A DNA stretch of 64,000 nucleotides from JAVJSU01 sp040219275 (GCA_040219275.1 JAVJSU010000023.1:248001-312000), one strand, 5' to 3'; shown: positions 1 to 8,243, counted from the stretch's first letter. A program made the numbers and translations. The notes: generated by a model not told the origin, from the letters alone.

Positions 1-167
1 ATGTGCCTAATTTGAGTGAAGCGTTTATCACGAGTAGTAGTCGTGGAATTATTCCGGTGATTGAGATTGACGAACAACCGATTGGTACAGGGTCACCCGG
101 CGCGATGACTCAGGCATTGATAAGTGCTTATAACGCATGGGTGAGTACGCACCTTGAAGACCTGTAA
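1..167 (+). CDS. Class IV aminotransferase, C-terminal fragment
   Basis: This is the 3' end of a gene that begins before the window; the reading frame starts at base 3 and stops with TAA at 165-167. The 54 visible residues include EAFITSSSRGIIPVIEID and a following IGTGSPGAMTQ. That pattern is typical of the C-terminal part of PLP-dependent fold-IV aminotransferases (branched-chain aminotransferase, aminodeoxychorismate lyase, D-amino acid aminotransferase). The fragment is too short to choose between these substrates. No terminator is visible before the next gene, which starts 160 bases downstream in the same direction. Confidence 0.7.
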   Translation, partial: VPNLSEAFITSSSRGIIPVIEIDEQPIGTGSPGAMTQALISAYNAWVSTHLEDL

Positions 168-327
168 TATGCCGTATGAAAGCCATTTTTGGATGGCAAG
201 AATTCCCCGTTCCTCCACACTTCTCCATGACGATTAGCACTTTAATCACATTTCGTCTACTCGTCCGCGCTAAAATCCCTTATGATAGGCGCTACGCATA
301 GATCATTTAGGATGCGGACGAAAACAC

Positions 328-1650
328 ATGAACGGAACGAAACGCTATTCATCCTGGGGACGTTATCCGGATGCAAAACATCAAACAGTAAAGCAACTTG
401 AATGGCGCACACAGTTACCCAAATTGTGTGAAATTGACCCGCCATTATTGCCTTTTGGCTATGGGCGGAGTTATGGGGATAGTTGCCTGAACGAAGGCGG
501 CGTATTGCTAGATTGCACCCCGATGAATCAATTTATCGCGTTTGATCGTGAAACGGGATTAATTCGCTGTGAAGCGGGTGTGTCTATCGATCAAATTCTG
601 GAATTGGTCGTGCCGCATGGCTGGTTTGTGCCGGTGAGTCCGGGGACGAAATTCGTTTCGGTTGGTGGTGCAATCGCTAACGATGTGCATGGCAAGAATC
701 ATCATGTTGCCGGAACGTTCGGCTGTCATGTCACTCAATTTGAACTTCTGCGCTCCGACGGCGAAAGGTTGATTTGTTCGCCGTCGCAGAACACCGAATT
801 ATTCTCCGCAACGATTGGCGGTCTGGGTTTAACAGGTGTCATCATCTGGGCGGAATTCCAACTCAAACATATTCCAACTCCGTTTATCAAAATGGAATCG
901 ATACAATTTTCAAGCATTGACGAATTCTTCCAACTATCCGAAGAATCAGCGGATATTCCCTATACTGTAAGCTGGGTGGATTGTCTTGCTACCGGCGACC
1001 AATTTGGTCGCGGTTTGTTCGGGCGTGGCGATTTTGATGATCCGCCATTAGGGACACAACGCAAGCTCAAGAGTACGCCTGCGTTGCCCGTGCCTGTTGA
1101 TTTTCCATCGTTCACGGTCAACACGCTGACAACACGTATCTTCAACGAATTCTACTTTCGTAAGCAAATCAAAAAGCATATTCATGCGGTGACACATTAC
1201 AATCCGTTTTTCTATCCGCTTGATGTGGCTACGGACTGGTATCGTGTTTACGGCAAGAAGGGTTTTTTGCAGTATCAATTCGTCATCCCGTATAAAGAGA
1301 CGTATGAGCCGATCAAAGAGATTCTGCGGCAGATCGTGCGTTCCGGTCAGGCATCGCCATTGGTGGTGTTCAAGACTTTTGGCGATATTGAATCCCCTGC
1401 GATGATGTCATTTCCGCGTCCGGGGGTGACTTTGGCGCTGGATTTTGCCTTTAAAGGGCAGAAGACGTTGAAGTTGCTGGATGATCTCGATGAAATTGTG
1501 TTTGCGAATAATGGCGCGCTGTATCCAGCAAAGGATGCACGCATGTCACCGGAGCATTTCAGGATGAGCTTCCCGCGATGGGAAAAATTTTCCAAATATA
1601 TTGATCCAAAATTCTCGTCGAGCTTCTGGCGACGTGTGACCGAAACTTAG
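328..1650 (+). CDS. dprE1: FAD-linked oxidase, DprE1-like (decaprenylphosphoryl-ribose 2'-oxidase)
   Basis: Predicted to oxidise the 2'-hydroxyl of polyprenyl-phosphoryl-beta-D-ribose, the first half of its epimerisation to the arabinose donor. The 440-residue protein is close to the 461 residues of Mycobacterium DprE1. It shows the FAD/PP-loop signature PFGYGRSYGDSCLN near residue 42 and the diagnostic block VGGAIANDVHGKNHHVAGTF near residue 112, which carries the His that anchors FAD in DprE1. The central region is a FAD_binding_4 domain and the C-terminal half an ALO-type substrate domain. The next two genes encode the other two enzymes of the same pathway, which strongly supports this over a generic lactone oxidase. 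The ATG at 328 has only a weak upstream purine stretch. Function is inferred from family and context. Confidence 0.85.
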   Translation: MNGTKRYSSWGRYPDAKHQTVKQLEWRTQLPKLCEIDPPLLPFGYGRSYGDSCLNEGGVLLDCTPMNQFIAFDRETGLIRCEAGVSIDQILELVVPHGWFVPVSPGTKFVSVGGAIANDVHGKNHHVAGTFGCHVTQFELLRSDGERLICSPSQNTELFSATIGGLGLTGVIIWAEFQLKHIPTPFIKMESIQFSSIDEFFQLSEESADIPYTVSWVDCLATGDQFGRGLFGRGDFDDPPLGTQRKLKSTPALPVPVDFPSFTVNTLTTRIFNEFYFRKQIKKHIHAVTHYNPFFYPLDVATDWYRVYGKKGFLQYQFVIPYKETYEPIKEILRQIVRSGQASPLVVFKTFGDIESPAMMSFPRPGVTLALDFAFKGQKTLKLLDDLDEIVFANNGALYPAKDARMSPEHFRMSFPRWEKFSKYIDPKFSSSFWRRVTET

Positions 1651-1665
1651 GAGTCATCAATTACG

Positions 1666-2403
1666 ATGTTGAAAATCATGATAATCGGCGCGACTTCGAC
1701 AATTGCGCATGAAACCGCTAAATATTTCGCTAATGATGGTGCAGAATTTTTCCTCGTTGCCCGCTCACCGGAAAAGCTAACAGTCATCAAGGATGATTTG
1801 TTGGCGCGTGGGGCTAAATCCGCTAATGCGTTCGAGATGGACATGAACGATTTTGACCGTCATCAGGAATTGCTGGATGCCGCGATTGCGAAGATGGGGC
1901 AGTTGGATGCGCTCTATATCGCACATGGCACATTGGGCGATCAGGCAGAGGCAGAAGCGGATGTTGAGGTGATGATCCGCGAGATCAACACGAATTTCCT
2001 GAGTACTGCCGCATTTTTAACGATTGCCGCCAATCATTTTGAATCACAACGGCGCGGTGCAATTGCGGTTATTTCCTCGGTGGCAGGTGATCGTGGGCGC
2101 GGTAGCCTATATGTATATGGCACAGCGATGGCGGCGAAAACGACATTTTTGCAGGGATTAAGGAACCGTCTGGCGAAGTCCGGTGTCTCTGTATTGACGA
2201 TTAAACCCGGACGGGTAGCGACACCGATGACGGCGGATATGAAACCCAGCCCATTGCTGGCTGATCCTGCTAAAGTGGGCGCAGAGATTTACAAAGCGAT
2301 GAAGAACGGGCGTGATATTTTATATGTTCCGGCATATTGGAGCGTTATCATGATGATTATCCGCAACATCCCTGAGCGTATTTTCAAACGCCTCAGTATG
2401 TAG
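1666..2403 (+). CDS. dprE2: SDR reductase, DprE2-like (decaprenylphosphoryl-2-keto-pentose reductase)
   Basis: Predicted to reduce the 2-keto intermediate made by the preceding oxidase, giving polyprenyl-phosphoryl-arabinose. The 245 residues begin with a Rossmann motif (IIGATSTIAHETAKYF). They contain the VISSVAGDRGRG strand with the catalytic serines, and end with IIRNIPERIFKRL, which matches the C-terminal signature of mycobacterial DprE2. An oddity is the catalytic YxxxK: the sequence reads YGTAMAAKTTF, so the position of the conserved Lys is Met, with a Lys three residues later. The gene follows dprE1 by 15 bases in the same direction and is probably cotranscribed. Assignment to the DprE2 branch is firm; whether the enzyme is active as a normal SDR is open. 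Confidence 0.82.
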   Translation: MLKIMIIGATSTIAHETAKYFANDGAEFFLVARSPEKLTVIKDDLLARGAKSANAFEMDMNDFDRHQELLDAAIAKMGQLDALYIAHGTLGDQAEAEADVEVMIREINTNFLSTAAFLTIAANHFESQRRGAIAVISSVAGDRGRGSLYVYGTAMAAKTTFLQGLRNRLAKSGVSVLTIKPGRVATPMTADMKPSPLLADPAKVGAEIYKAMKNGRDILYVPAYWSVIMMIIRNIPERIFKRLSM

Positions 2404-2472
2404 TTGAACGTTCACAATGATCATCAGTTCAGATTGTCTAGTTATGGAGTGCGGATAGCCTGCGGCTAATTC

Positions 2473-3402
2473 ATGAGTGATAACATCAAAACGACAACCC
2501 CTGTACAACAAAACGCTTCGGTAGGCAGTGTTGCCTATGCCTTGCTTCAGAATATGCGTCCAAAGCAATGGGCGAAAAATGGTTTCGTATTCATGGCGAT
2601 TCTCTTCGATCAGAAGCTGTTTGACGCGGATTGGTTTTTGCGTGTATTGGCGACATTTGCGCTGATGTGTTTGACGGCGAGTGCGGTGTATATTGTTAAT
2701 GATATTGTGGATGTTGAGAAAGACCGCCAACATCCGAAGAAAAAGTTTCGCCCCATTGCGTCGCGCCGATTGCCTGTCAATGTGGCGATCATCGCGGCGA
2801 TTGTATTTTTCGTCGGAGCGGTGCTGGGTTCTTTGTTGATTGATGTCAAACTTACACTGGTTATTCTGGGGTATATTGCTCTGCACGTGGGTTATAGTTT
2901 TATCTTCAAGAATATCGTCATCATTGATGTTTTTGCGATTGCGGGTGGCTTTGTGCTTCGCGTTCTAGCAGGAGCAGTCGTCATAGAAGTGGCGCAGTTT
3001 TCACCGTGGTTGTATATGTGTGCGGCGTTATTGTCGTTATTTTTGGCGGTTGGCAAGCGCCGTCAGGAATACATCTTGATGGGCGATAAGGCGGAAACAA
3101 CCCGTAGCATCCTCAAAGAATACAACCTGAACCTCATCAACGATATGCTACGTCTGACCATCACCACGACTGCGATTGCATATACACTTTATGCGACTGA
3201 AGCAGAAACTGCGCTGATTAGTCGTGAGTATATGCTCCTGACTGTGCCGTTTGTCTATTATGGTTTATTCCGCTATCTCTATCTGATTTACGTCAAGGAA
3301 CATGGTGGTGATCCTACCGAGATTTTGTTTGAGGATCGGAATTTGCAGATCACGATTGGTCTGTGGGGGATACTGCTGATTCTGTTGTTTTATGTAGTTT
3401 AA
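2473..3402 (+). CDS. UbiA-family decaprenyl-phosphate phosphoribosyltransferase
   Basis: Integral membrane prenyltransferase of the UbiA superfamily, 309 residues with about eight or nine hydrophobic segments. The first Asp-rich motif reads NDIVDVEKDRQHPKKKFRPI, which closely resembles the motif of mycobacterial Rv3806c. That enzyme transfers 5-phosphoribose from PRPP to decaprenyl phosphate. With dprE1 and dprE2 immediately upstream, this gene would supply the polyprenyl-phosphoryl-ribose(-5-P) precursor. A second motif region with KRRQEYILMGD follows near residue 200. No phosphatase gene equivalent to Rv3807c is present next to it. A terminator follows at 3432-3464, closing the unit. Confidence 0.83.
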   Translation: MSDNIKTTTPVQQNASVGSVAYALLQNMRPKQWAKNGFVFMAILFDQKLFDADWFLRVLATFALMCLTASAVYIVNDIVDVEKDRQHPKKKFRPIASRRLPVNVAIIAAIVFFVGAVLGSLLIDVKLTLVILGYIALHVGYSFIFKNIVIIDVFAIAGGFVLRVLAGAVVIEVAQFSPWLYMCAALLSLFLAVGKRRQEYILMGDKAETTRSILKEYNLNLINDMLRLTITTTAIAYTLYATEAETALISREYMLLTVPFVYYGLFRYLYLIYVKEHGGDPTEILFEDRNLQITIGLWGILLILLFYVV

Positions 3403-3431
3403 TTTACAGAAAATAGTCTAATTATCAAAAC

Positions 3432-3464
3432 AAAAACGGGTCTACCATTTTCGACCCGTTTTTT
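3432..3464. terminator. Bidirectional rho-independent terminator
   Basis: AACGGGTC and GACCCGTT form a stem around a ten-base loop. The hairpin is flanked by T6 on the plus strand and by A5 on the other side, giving a U-tract on the minus strand too. It lies between the convergent UbiA-like gene and the methyltransferase and can serve both. Confidence 0.85.
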
Positions 3465-3492
3465 GATTCCAATTCAGGAAATATTGAAGTGT

Positions 3493-4386
3493 TTAATCAA
3501 GTGGTGCTTTAAAGTCGTAGATGCCGTCGCGGATTGCATAACGCAAACCATTGTCTTTACAGCGCATCACATCACCTTCGTGGACGAGTTCTCCGCCACC
3601 TTCAGGGCAGGCGAAGATACTCTCCGCGCTCAGGTTGAAAGGGGTTTCTCCAGTTGTGAGGCTTTTAGTAAAGATGCTCGGCGTATAGAGAATGCCCGTG
3701 TTTTGTAGCAAGCCATCTAAAGTGACCAATAGCTGAGTGGGCATCCTGTTTTTGAGGAAGCCAACACGGAAAAATGAGACCGGAATCCGGTTTTGCACGT
3801 CAAAGGTGGCGTTTTTAAGCTGTTGGCTGATGTATTCAGGATGAAAGTCAAAATTGAGTTCGACGAATTCTACAGGTTCGTGTGTGTACGGACTCCACTC
3901 CTGCTTGCCGAGTGCATAGCGTAGCATCGACTTGACGTTTTGCTTATTGGCATGTTCAAGGATGAAGGTGGCACGGGGCGTTAAGATGCGCCGGATTTGC
4001 GCCAAGGCAGACGGTACATCTGCCATGTGGTGGATAACCCGGATCATCGTCGCGGCATCAAATGTGCCTGCCAAAAACGGCAGTTGATACACATCCGCCG
4101 CTACGTAGATAAACCGATCTGAGTCGCCATAATGTTCGCGCGCATATTGGAGTTGAGAAAAGGAATAATCCAGCAGAACAACCTGATCGAAATTATCATA
4201 CTCCCTCGTTAGGCGACCAAAGCCCGCGCCAATTTCCAGCAAGCGCCGCCCGCCTTTAGGCAAAAGTTTACGCAGGGCGATGCGCTCGGCACGATCTTCG
4301 TAATCGCGCCCCTGACCTTCCCAGAACTCCGTCCGGTAATTTGAGCCTTCATAATCGCAAATTTTTGGCGGACGTGAATCCGGCAT
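3493..4386 (-). CDS. Class I SAM-dependent methyltransferase with C-terminal Trm112-like segment
   Basis: A 297-residue protein with a Methyltransf_11-type domain. Motif I is EIGAGFG at residues 51-57, an acidic residue follows strand 2 (VVLLDYS), and DAATMIRVIHHM marks the end of strand 4. The last 40 residues (FACPEGGGELVHEGD, then YAIRDGIYDF) resemble the Trm112/UPF0434 fold, although only two cysteines are visible, at about residues 258 and 274. The substrate is not evident. It follows the upstream membrane protein by two bases and its AGGAGG ribosome site lies inside that gene's end, so the two are cotranscribed. Small-molecule or lipid methylation is a guess only. Confidence 0.75.
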   Translation of the reverse strand: MPDSRPPKICDYEGSNYRTEFWEGQGRDYEDRAERIALRKLLPKGGRRLLEIGAGFGRLTREYDNFDQVVLLDYSFSQLQYAREHYGDSDRFIYVAADVYQLPFLAGTFDAATMIRVIHHMADVPSALAQIRRILTPRATFILEHANKQNVKSMLRYALGKQEWSPYTHEPVEFVELNFDFHPEYISQQLKNATFDVQNRIPVSFFRVGFLKNRMPTQLLVTLDGLLQNTGILYTPSIFTKSLTTGETPFNLSAESIFACPEGGGELVHEGDVMRCKDNGLRYAIRDGIYDFKAPLD

Positions 4387-4388
4387 AA

Positions 4389-5453
4389 TTAACCTCCTGT
4401 GGGCGTTGCTACAATGCCCTGATCTTCCGTCGCTTCGGGGGAGCTTCCCGCCCCGCCGCCCGCGTCATTTTCGTTCGTTACGGTACTATCGTTTGTTGCT
4501 TCTGGTAAGGTTGTGGCGGGTGTTGGATTAACCACTTCCGTGTTGTTATTTACAGGTGGCTCTTGTTGTGAATTTTCGGCTGGCGCGGTGCTGGTGACGG
4601 ATTGCGATGTGTAGTAGCTCGGTGAAATGCCGAACGCAGATAAGCTCTGAATCGCCTGTGCGTTGACTGCTTCCGGTCCACCTTGATCGTACACGTCAGG
4701 GCGAATTTGCTCATCCAAGCCCGGAATACCGCCTTGCATCACCAAGCCGGTTTCCAGCGGGATGTTGGCAAGTGGAATATCTTCGTTGGCGAGATTGTAA
4801 TTTAAGCCTGCTGTGCGCGAAAAGCCTGTCCAGGGTGTACGGCTGTAGTCGTTTTCGTTGAGCAGATTGACATCACCACTGACGACATCACTGACGAAAT
4901 CAGGAACTTCACCCCATCCACTCGGTAGGTTATGCAAACCTCGCCCGAACGGTTCGAACAACAGGCGCAAGTTGGTGGCGACATCGTGGAGTTGGGTTTC
5001 CTCTAGCGGGATGACTGCGCGGACATCGAGTGAGACGGGCAACGTGTCGCGTACTTCGACGTTGAGATCAAGCGCAACGGGCAGTTGCAAGCCCTGCGGC
5101 AAACTGAGCGTTACCGTCGCATTGCTGACTGTTAAGCCGGGTGCGACGATATTCGCCTGCACGGTGAGCGGAACGGCATCGGTCAATGTAACGACCGTAT
5201 TGGTTTGCAGTGGAATGTCCAGATTGACCGGCACAACATCGCGCACGGGAATCGTCCAGTCAATGGTTGCCTGATCTAACCCGACGAAACTGCTATGCAA
5301 GCCAGTGACCAGCGGTTGTGCGACATTGTTTTTGATATCAAAGATCAACAATCCGGCGGCAAGCAGGACGATGACGAGGATAATATTGACGATAAACGAA
5401 AAAATGACCATGAATCGCCAGAAAAATTTCCCGATAGCTCTGAGTACGCGCAT
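4389..5453 (-). CDS. Membrane-anchored protein of unknown function
   Basis: A 354-residue protein I do not recognise. Residues about 10-38 form one strong transmembrane helix preceded by basic residues. Residues 45-190 are rich in alternating Val/Leu/Asp/Thr stretches (for example VPVNLDIPLQTNTVVTL), suggesting an extracytoplasmic beta-rich domain or repeat. The last 80 residues are low-complexity, rich in Asn, Thr, Glu, Pro and Gly. Such a topology fits an extracytoplasmic protein with an unstructured tail. It is translationally linked to the downstream methyltransferase (two-base gap), which hints at a common role but does not define it. Confidence 0.65.
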   Translation of the reverse strand: MRVLRAIGKFFWRFMVIFSFIVNIILVIVLLAAGLLIFDIKNNVAQPLVTGLHSSFVGLDQATIDWTIPVRDVVPVNLDIPLQTNTVVTLTDAVPLTVQANIVAPGLTVSNATVTLSLPQGLQLPVALDLNVEVRDTLPVSLDVRAVIPLEETQLHDVATNLRLLFEPFGRGLHNLPSGWGEVPDFVSDVVSGDVNLLNENDYSRTPWTGFSRTAGLNYNLANEDIPLANIPLETGLVMQGGIPGLDEQIRPDVYDQGGPEAVNAQAIQSLSAFGISPSYYTSQSVTSTAPAENSQQEPPVNNNTEVVNPTPATTLPEATNDSTVTNENDAGGGAGSSPEATEDQGIVATPTGG

Positions 5454-5557
5454 AGCAACCAGCCCCTGCTGAATAGATCGTCGTCGAATAAACCTGATTC
5501 AAACTATACCATTCGTTGATTGGTGTCAGCAAATGGAATTCTCTCAATTGTAGTACA

Positions 5558-5592
5558 CAAAACGGGATGGTGATACAACCATCCCGTTTATT
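5558..5592 (-). terminator. Rho-independent terminator of metK
   Basis: An 11-base perfect stem (AAACGGGATGG / CCATCCCGTTT) with an eight-base loop lies 36-70 bases past the metK stop codon. On the minus strand it is followed by a short T-run. It separates metK from the downstream membrane protein gene. Confidence 0.8.
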
Positions 5593-5627
5593 TATCACAT
5601 TATTCGAATGCAGGTTATACGATGCGC

Positions 5628-6854
5628 TTAAAGTCCTGCATCACGGCGAAGTGCATCGGCTTTGTCGGTACGTTCCCACGGCACGTTCACATCTTCACGT
5701 CCAAAGTGACCATAAGCGGCAACCTGATGATAAATCGGGCGGCGCAAGTCCAGATCACGGATGATGGCGGCGGGGCGCATATCAAAGTGCTTACGGACAA
5801 GTTCTGCGATAGCTTCATCGTCAATCGTGCCTGTGCCGAAAGTTTCCACTGCAACGGATGTGGGATGGGCAACACCGATAGCATAGGAGACTTGCACTTC
5901 AAAGCGGGTGGCTAAACCAGCGGCTACAACATTTTTGGCGACGTAGCGTGCCATATATGCGGCGCTACGATCCACCTTGGTGCTGTCTTTACCGGAGAAC
6001 GCACCACCACCATGACGGGCTACACCGCCGTAGGTATCGACGATGATCTTACGTCCGGTTAAGCCGGCATCACCGAGCGGACCACCAGTGACGAAGCGTC
6101 CAGTGGGGTTGATGAAGAAACGGGTCTTGTCGTCAAGCAAATCTTCCGGCACAACATCCATGATGATGTGTTCGATGACCTGTTCACGGATTTCTTTTTG
6201 TGAAATGTCCGGTGCGTGCTGGGTGGAGATGACGATGGTATCCACGCGTTTGGGCTTGCCATGTGCATATTCCACCGTGACCTGACTTTTGGCATCAGGA
6301 CGTAACCACGGCAATTCATCGGTCTTTCGGGCTTCTGCTAAACGGCGTACGAGTTTGTTCGCCAGTGAGCTTGTTAGGGGCATCAATTCGGGTGTTTCAT
6401 CACAGGCAAAACCTATCATCATACCCTGATCGCCCGCGCCGATGGCATCAATTTCTGAATCAGACATTTCGCCTTCACGCGCTTCAAGTGCTTTATCCAC
6501 ACCCTGAGCGATGTCTGCTGATTGTTCTTTAATGGAGACCATCACGCCACAGGTTTCCGCATCAAAGCCATACTTGCCGCGTGTGTAGCCAATTTCGCGG
6601 ACGGTTTTGCGGACGATACTTTCAATGTCCACATAGGCGCTGGTACTGATTTCGCCCATAACGACAACCAGACCGGTGGTGGTGGCGACTTCGCAGGCGA
6701 CGCGTGCCATCGGGTCTTGCGCCAGAATGGCATCTAATACCGCGTCTGAGATTTGGTCGCACATTTTATCTGGATGACCTTCGGATACTGCTTCGGATGT
6801 GAAGAAGTATTTGGGTGATGTCATAAAAGTCAGGTTAGACTTTGCTTCTGCCAT
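5628..6854 (-). CDS. metK: S-adenosylmethionine synthase
   Basis: Makes S-adenosylmethionine from methionine and ATP in the cytoplasm. The 408 residues are within the usual size of the family. Signature motifs are present: SEGHPDKMCDQISDAVLD near the N terminus (ATP and Mg binding), the family signature GAGDQGMMIGFA, and the glycine-rich loop GGGAFSGKDSTKVDRSAAY. The start is fixed by an AGGAGG site five to ten bases upstream. Expression is almost certainly controlled by the SAM-I riboswitch and intrinsic terminator in its leader (6881-7040). The gene has its own promoter and terminator, so it is a monocistronic unit. Confidence 0.97.
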   Translation of the reverse strand: MAEAKSNLTFMTSPKYFFTSEAVSEGHPDKMCDQISDAVLDAILAQDPMARVACEVATTTGLVVVMGEISTSAYVDIESIVRKTVREIGYTRGKYGFDAETCGVMVSIKEQSADIAQGVDKALEAREGEMSDSEIDAIGAGDQGMMIGFACDETPELMPLTSSLANKLVRRLAEARKTDELPWLRPDAKSQVTVEYAHGKPKRVDTIVISTQHAPDISQKEIREQVIEHIIMDVVPEDLLDDKTRFFINPTGRFVTGGPLGDAGLTGRKIIVDTYGGVARHGGGAFSGKDSTKVDRSAAYMARYVAKNVVAAGLATRFEVQVSYAIGVAHPTSVAVETFGTGTIDDEAIAELVRKHFDMRPAAIIRDLDLRRPIYHQVAAYGHFGREDVNVPWERTDKADALRRDAGL

Positions 6855-6880
6855 GATTCCTCCTAATTAGGATGTAAACA

Positions 6881-6913
6881 AAAAAACGCCTCGTTCTGGT
6901 CAGAAGAGGCGTG
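6881..6913 (-). terminator. Intrinsic terminator, expression platform of the metK riboswitch
   Basis: On the minus strand ACGCCTC pairs with GAGGCGT around a 13-base loop, and T7 follows directly. It sits between the aptamer and the metK ribosome binding site. That is the arrangement expected for SAM-dependent transcription attenuation. Confidence 0.85.
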
Positions 6914-6938
6914 TTAATCCAAAAGTTTGATGACATGC

Positions 6939-7040
6939 CCTCATCTACCAGAGTGTTCTCTGTAGGATTTGGCACCATCCCGACGCTTCGGTGGTTGCCG
7001 CGACTTCACAGGGCCTATCCCTCTGTCGCTCTCGATGAGA
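6939..7040 (-). promoter_or_regulatory. SAM-I (S-box) riboswitch aptamer upstream of metK
   Basis: Read on the minus strand, the region begins CTCATCGAGAG and contains the S-box core elements in order: AGAGGGA, GGCCC, GTGAAGTC, CGGCAACC, then GGTGCCAAATCC, and finally GATGAG closing helix P1 with the 5' CTCATC. These are the conserved positions of the SAM-I aptamer that binds S-adenosylmethionine. Binding should favour the downstream terminator and lower metK expression when SAM is abundant. The boundaries are set from the P1 pairing. Confidence 0.93.
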
Positions 7041-7068
7041 TTTTCGATTGTGCTTTCTTAAGCGGAGC

Positions 7069-7097
7069 ACTATACCATAACGTAAGAGTGAATTCAA
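7069..7097 (-). promoter_or_regulatory. Probable sigma-70-type promoter of metK
   Basis: On the minus strand TTGAAT (7092-7097) and TATAGT (7069-7074) are separated by 17 bases. The position is about 30 bases before the riboswitch aptamer and just after the folE terminator. Confidence 0.6.
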
Positions 7098-7126
7098 TTG
7101 CCCATTTTTCTTTTCAAGTTTCAATA

Positions 7127-7161
7127 AAAAAGCCGGAAAGATCAACGCTTTCCGGCTTTGT
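7127..7161 (-). terminator. Rho-independent terminator of folE
   Basis: A 12-base stem (AAAGCCGGAAAG / CTTTCCGGCTTT) with a seven-base loop starts 19 bases past the folE stop. On the minus strand it is followed by a T-rich tract. Confidence 0.85.
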
Positions 7162-7179
7162 CGTATTATTTTGAATTTT

Positions 7180-7938
7180 TCACGGGTTACGTAAATTAAG
7201 CAAAGACATCATTTCTGTACGCAGTGCCGGATTGTCTTTGAACGCGCCCCGGCTGGTCATGGTTGTGGTATTGGCTTCGTGGAGTTTTACCCCACGAGAA
7301 GACATACAGCCATGCGTGACATTATAGAGCACGATCATCACACCTTTAGGCTGAAGCAAATCCATGATTGCGTCTGCCGTTTGCTGACCAATCCGTTCCT
7401 GCAATTGGAAACGACGGGCATAAATTTCCAGAATGCGCCCTAATTTTGATAACCCAAGCAAGTGCTTGTCCGGAACATAGGCGATGGCGGCGTAGCCTTC
7501 AATCGGTGCAAGATGATGACTGCACAGGCTATGAAAGCGCATGTCTTTGACGATCACCATGTCATCGCTTTTGGACGTATTTGGAAATACAGTTATTTCC
7601 TCTTTTGGATCCCGCGCGTAACCATTCGCCCAATAATCAAGATAGGCTTTAGCGACACGTTTAGGGGTGTCCGTATAATTGGGGTCTTCCCAATTGACAT
7701 TGAACGCATCAAGCAACGCATGAATAGCGTTTTCTACAGCTTGCATCTGCTCTGGTGATTTTGTCAGGACTTCGGTTTGTTCATAGTCCTCTACATCTTC
7801 GAACCTCAAGTCAAAATCCGGTTCCAAAGTTTCTAAACGGGGCAATTCAATCGTTTTGATGGTTTTGCCATTCGTATTATTGAAACCATTTCCGTTGCCA
7901 TTGCGTCCATTATTTTGGTACACATTGTTGTTTTGCAC
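7180..7938 (-). CDS. folE: GTP cyclohydrolase I with Asn-rich N-terminal extension
   Basis: Converts GTP to dihydroneopterin triphosphate, the entry to folate (and pterin) synthesis. The catalytic core occupies roughly residues 65-250. It shows the zinc/active-site block FHSLCSHHLAPIEG, the QERIGQQTADAI helix and THGCMSSRGV with the second zinc cysteine. Residues 1-60 are an extra, low-complexity extension rich in Asn and Gly, then acidic, so the 252 residues exceed the usual 190-220. The annotated start is GTG at 7938 with no visible ribosome site. It is the first usable start after an in-frame TAG, and a strong AAGGAGG lies 46 bases further upstream. The N terminus is therefore uncertain. 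folB and folK lie divergently just upstream. Confidence 0.92.
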   Translation of the reverse strand: MQNNNVYQNNGRNGNGNGFNNTNGKTIKTIELPRLETLEPDFDLRFEDVEDYEQTEVLTKSPEQMQAVENAIHALLDAFNVNWEDPNYTDTPKRVAKAYLDYWANGYARDPKEEITVFPNTSKSDDMVIVKDMRFHSLCSHHLAPIEGYAAIAYVPDKHLLGLSKLGRILEIYARRFQLQERIGQQTADAIMDLLQPKGVMIVLYNVTHGCMSSRGVKLHEANTTTMTSRGAFKDNPALRTEMMSLLNLRNP

Positions 7939-8243
7939 GTTGTTTGCGTACTGTCGCTACGAAAATGAGCGCAATGTACGCATCCTCCTTACTCTCAATC
8001 CTTAACTAAAATAAACATAAAACTGAAGGAACGCTACCATGTTTAAGACGATTTACCTGAACCCTATCTTACTTACAACACCATCTGACCCTGTATTTAG
8101 GTAGCAAACAGATTATAGGGTGTTTTAGGGTTCAAATGACGTTTATTTAACTGATTGCTCATTAAACACTTAATGCTGGTTAAATTGGTTTTACACGTGC
8201 CCTTTATAATTAGAGTGTTCAAGCTAACTGCGAGGAAATTAAA
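7939..8243. other. Divergent intergenic region between folE and folB
   Basis: About 305 bases without a convincing gene. It holds an AAGGAGG on the minus strand (7984-7990), which is immediately followed by a nine-codon reading frame (ATG at 7983) ending before folE. It also holds an 8-base inverted repeat (GAACCCTA 8059-8066, TAGGGTTC 8126-8133) and a TATAAT box at 8205-8210 ahead of folB. No known riboswitch for folate or pterin was recognised. Confidence 0.5.
8205..8210 (+). promoter_or_regulatory. Putative -10 box of the folB-folK promoter
   Basis: A perfect TATAAT 34 bases before the folB start. No good -35 hexamer is seen at 17 bases; TTGGTT occurs at a 14-base spacing. The call rests on the -10 match and location only. 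Confidence 0.45.

Noticed and set aside
2320..2886. A 188-codon minus-strand frame across the UbiA-like gene start
   Set aside because: It is antisense to two well-supported genes and has biased His/Arg/Asn composition.
8039..8104. A 21-codon frame (MFKTIYLN...) between folE and folB
   Set aside because: It has no clear ribosome site of good strength, is very short, and does not match any known leader peptide.
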